Shown here one piece after another: positions 14,153 through 16,059 of a stretch of DNA of 16,059 nt. The position numbers were made by a program, and so were the translations under genes. Below the pieces are notes generated by a model. The model searched no databases, was not told the DNA's origin, and was given only the letters and a program-made list of their open reading frames with translations. This stretch comes from Candidatus Muproteobacteria bacterium RIFCSPHIGHO2_01_FULL_65_16 (GTDB lineage: Bacteria > Pseudomonadota > Gammaproteobacteria > Acidiferrobacterales > Sulfurifustaceae), in contig MFSY01000129.1 in assembly GCA_001785175.1 (NCBI GenBank), positions 1,435 to 17,493 on the forward strand, in the 5' to 3' direction. Numbering within the stretch: the stretch's first letter is position 1; each line of letters starts with the position of its first letter.

Positions 14153-14161
14153 TGGCATAAT
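14153..14161 (+). promoter_or_regulatory. Candidate extended -10 promoter for the FAD dehydrogenase gene
   Basis: TGG-CATAAT is an extended -10 type box (5 of 6 to TATAAT). No good -35 is visible. Transcription would begin near 14168, giving a leader of about 39 bases to the ATG at 14207. It lies just inside the end of the repeat-rich stretch. Confidence 0.4.
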
Positions 14162-14206
14162 ACCCGGTACTTACTGCCTTTCCGTGCCAGCCCTCTCCGC
14201 GACCCC

Positions 14207-15820
14207 ATGCTGCGATTGACGGAAGTAAAACTCGGCCTCGATCACACCGAGACCAACCTCAAGACCGCGGTTCTGCGCACGCTGGGAATACCGGAGCCGG
14301 AACTGCTTGGCTATCACATCCGCCGGCGCGGCTACGACGCGCGTAAATCGGACGAGATTGCCTTCGTCTACACCCTCGATGCCGAGGTCAAAAACGAAGC
14401 CGCGCTGCTTCAGCGCTTCCGGCACAGCCAATACATCCGGAAAGCACCGGATGAAACCTATCGTTACCCGGTTCAGGCGCCAGCCAATCGCCGTGCCCGA
14501 CCCGTCGTCATCGGCACCGGCCCCTGCGGCCTGTTCGCCGGACTGGCGCTGGCGCGCATGGGCTTCAAGCCCATCGTTCTCGAGCGCGGCAAGATGGTGC
14601 GCGAGCGCACCAAGGACGTGTGGGGCCTGTGGCGCGAGCGCCGGTTGAATCCGGAATCGAACGTGCAGTTCGGCGAAGGCGGCGCGGGCACGTTCTCCGA
14701 TGGCAAGCTGCACACCGGCATCAAGGATCGCGGGCATCACATCCGCCAAATCCTCCAAGACTTCGTGGACGCGGGCGCGCCCGAGGAAATCGTTTACATC
14801 AGCAAGCAGCACATCGGCACGCTGCGGCTCGTTAAGGTGGGCGAAAACCTGCGTAACAAAATTATTGAACTCGGCGGCAAGGTCCGGTTTGAGAGCCGCG
14901 TGACCGGCATCACGATTGAAGATGGGGTGGTGCGCGGTGTAACGCTCGCCAGCGGAGAAACCATTCCCACCGACCACGTCATCCTCGCCGTCGGCCACAG
15001 CGCACGCGACACGTTCGAGATGCTGCACCACCGCGGCGTACACATCGAACCCAAACCGTTCTCCATCGGCTTTCGTATCGAACATCCGCAGGCATTGATC
15101 GACCGCTGCCGCCTGGGCCCCCATGCCGGGAATCCGGTGCTCGGCGCCGCCGACTACAAGCTCGTGCATCACTGCAAAAACGAGCGCTCGGTGTACAGCT
15201 TCTGCATGTGCCCCGGTGGGCAGGTGGTCGCGGCCACCTCCGAGGCCGGGCGCGTAACCACAAACGGCATGAGCCATTACTCGCGCAACGAGCACAACGC
15301 CAATGCCGGCATCGTCGTAGGCGTCACGCCGCAGGACTTCGGCAGCGACCATCCGCTCGCGGGCATTGCGTTGCAGTGCACGCTTGAGGAAAAGGCGTTT
15401 GAATTGGGCGGAAAGAATTACAACGCGCCGGCGCAGCTCGTCGGCGATTTTCTCGCCGGGCGCCCGTCGACCGGACCAGGTTCGGTGATTCCTTCCTATA
15501 CTCCCGGCGTCACCTGGACGGATCTCAGTACCGCACTGCCGGACTACGCCATCGCCGCCATCCGCGAGGCGATTCCAGCATTCGATAAGACGATCAATGG
15601 TTTCGCCATGAACGACGCCGTACTCACCGGTATCGAGACACGTACCTCCTCGCCAGTCCGCATCACGCGCAACGAAGATTTTGAAAATGTGAATGCGATG
15701 GGCTTATATCCCGCCGGAGAGGGCGCGGGCTTTGCCGGCGGCATCATCTCCGCCGCCGTGGATGGGATGAAAGTCGCCGAGGCCGTGGCACAAAACATCA
15801 CGCAATGTAGGTTGGGCTGA
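14207..15820 (+). CDS. FAD-dependent dehydrogenase, COG2509-like
   Basis: A 537-residue flavoprotein. Residues 1-95 are an N-terminal domain opening MLRLTEVKLGLDHTETNL. The FAD-binding Rossmann motif GTGPCG lies at 103-108 and is followed by an acidic residue ending the second strand (VLERG). The family-typical FGEGGAGTFSDGKLHTG starts near 155, and the C-terminal FAD motif GLYPAGEGAGFAGGI is at 499-513. This fits the uncharacterised FAD-dependent dehydrogenase family (COG2509); its substrate is unknown. The ATG at 14207 begins the conserved sequence. An in-frame extension back to 13898 runs through repeat and RAYT-remnant DNA and is rejected. The ribosome site is weak. The last four codons and the stop (15806-15820) come from a GTAGGTTGGG repeat, so the natural C-terminus was probably slightly different. 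Confidence 0.88.
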   Translation: MLRLTEVKLGLDHTETNLKTAVLRTLGIPEPELLGYHIRRRGYDARKSDEIAFVYTLDAEVKNEAALLQRFRHSQYIRKAPDETYRYPVQAPANRRARPVVIGTGPCGLFAGLALARMGFKPIVLERGKMVRERTKDVWGLWRERRLNPESNVQFGEGGAGTFSDGKLHTGIKDRGHHIRQILQDFVDAGAPEEIVYISKQHIGTLRLVKVGENLRNKIIELGGKVRFESRVTGITIEDGVVRGVTLASGETIPTDHVILAVGHSARDTFEMLHHRGVHIEPKPFSIGFRIEHPQALIDRCRLGPHAGNPVLGAADYKLVHHCKNERSVYSFCMCPGGQVVAATSEAGRVTTNGMSHYSRNEHNANAGIVVGVTPQDFGSDHPLAGIALQCTLEEKAFELGGKNYNAPAQLVGDFLAGRPSTGPGSVIPSYTPGVTWTDLSTALPDYAIAAIREAIPAFDKTINGFAMNDAVLTGIETRTSSPVRITRNEDFENVNAMGLYPAGEGAGFAGGIISAAVDGMKVAEAVAQNITQCRLG

Positions 15821-15890
15821 GCGCCAGCGAAACCCAACGTCGAGCCGTGCAATTGCTTGTTGGGGTTCATTACATTCACCCCAACCTACG
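15806..15890. repeat. GTAGGTTGGG inverted-repeat element
   Basis: GTAGGTTGGG (15807-15816) is inverted as CCCAACCTAC (15880-15889). Inside, AACCCAAC on the left matches GTTGGGGTT on the right, so the element is two diverged copies of one unit facing each other. Similar TAGGTTGGGCTGAGCG units are, from memory, widespread intergenic repeats in proteobacteria. The left end supplies the final codons of the upstream dehydrogenase gene; the right end abuts the RAYT N-terminal fragment. Confidence 0.8.
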
Positions 15891-15946
15891 AGCTGGATGA
15901 CGTGTTGCGGGACACCGGGAAGGCTATAGCGGGGCAGCCGCGCCAT
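15890..15946 (-). pseudogene. N-terminal fragment of a REP-associated tyrosine transposase (RAYT)
   Basis: From the ATG at 15946 the minus strand reads MARLPRYSLPGVPQHVIQ, the characteristic first residues of RAYT/TnpA_REP proteins (normally followed by RGN). After about 19 codons the sequence passes straight into the GTAGGTTGGG element and homology stops. The reading frame continues further by chance, but those residues are repeat-derived. It is a truncated, inactive remnant. The 239 bases after the dehydrogenase stop hold only this fragment, the GTAGGTTGGG repeat and the motif at 16016; I see no other gene there. Confidence 0.65.
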
Positions 15947-16015
15947 GGGGCCAGACGGTTCGATGGGTCAAACGCATCGCGGCAGCTTAGTCCGTGGCCG
16001 GGAGAGAAGTCAATA

Positions 16016-16030
16016 ATTCGAGTCTGACCC
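16016..16030 (-). other. RAYT upstream motif (GGGTCAGACTCGAAT on minus)
   Basis: The minus strand reads GGGTCAGACTCGAAT followed by TATTGA, about 70 bases upstream of the RAYT fragment start. From memory this is a recurrent flank of RAYT genes and may be a REP-type recognition or regulatory site. A near copy is at 12204-12219. Confidence 0.5.
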
Positions 16031-16059
16031 TAAAGGTACGCAGCGGCACCCAACACCCC

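Noticed and set aside
13898..14206. N-terminal extension of the FAD dehydrogenase
   Set aside because: The added 103 residues are encoded by RAYT-remnant and repeat DNA and precede the conserved family start at 14207.
15704..15889. Continuation of the minus-strand frame after the RAYT N-terminus as an 80-residue gene
   Set aside because: After about 19 codons the residues come from the GTAGGTTGGG repeat and the antisense of the dehydrogenase.

Overview
The window is a high-GC stretch of bacterial chromosome. Genes are tightly packed from 1 to about 11,300, followed by a repeat-rich accessory region. Gene content (TauE/SafE transporter fused to universal-stress domains, CorB/YfjD-like protein, hyf-type complex) and the dispersed repeats (RAYT-type REP transposase remnants, GTAGGTTGGG and CGCAAAG elements) suggest a proteobacterium, most likely a gammaproteobacterium. 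This placement is an inference; no rRNA or other marker gene is present.

Region 1 (1-3634), all on the plus strand: a small two-helix membrane protein, a TauE/SafE-family permease carrying two C-terminal UspA domains, and a CNNM/CBS/CorC-domain membrane protein with its own extended -10 promoter. A possible terminator and a sigma70-like promoter follow.

Region 2 (3828-11298) is the centrepiece: a six-gene operon hyfB-hyfC-hyfE-hyfF-hyfG-hyfI for a complex I/group 4 hydrogenase-related membrane complex. Four genes are coupled by 4-base stop/start overlaps (B/C, E/F, F/G). The only two gaps, C/E and G/I, each hold an inverted array of short tandem words: ACAGGAT in one, ACGCAAAG in the other. 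The large subunit HyfG has lost all four nickel-binding cysteines: RVSGDS replaces RxCGxC, and NGSYSG replaces DPCxxC at the C-terminus. HyfI keeps all four iron-sulfur cysteines. HyfA, HyfD, HyfH ferredoxin, a maturation protease and hyp genes are absent here. It is therefore best read as a reduced energy-converting-hydrogenase-related (Ehr-type) complex. It would have two antiporter-like subunits and one predicted iron-sulfur cluster, and no ability to turn over H2. The electron donor and acceptor cannot be read from the window.

Region 3 (11300-14206) is accessory. On the minus strand lie an intact addiction-module antitoxin, its frameshifted RelE/ParE toxin, and a lone PaaK/CapK-like adenylate-forming ligase of visibly lower GC. 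Around them are a nested-palindrome MITE-like element with flanking 10-bp direct repeats, three copies of a GATC-nCnGTTTC motif, and a degraded C-terminal piece of a REP-associated tyrosine transposase (RAYT).

Region 4 (14207-16059) holds a COG2509-type FAD-dependent dehydrogenase. Its last codons and stop lie in a GTAGGTTGGG inverted repeat. That repeat abuts an N-terminal RAYT fragment and its typical upstream motif.
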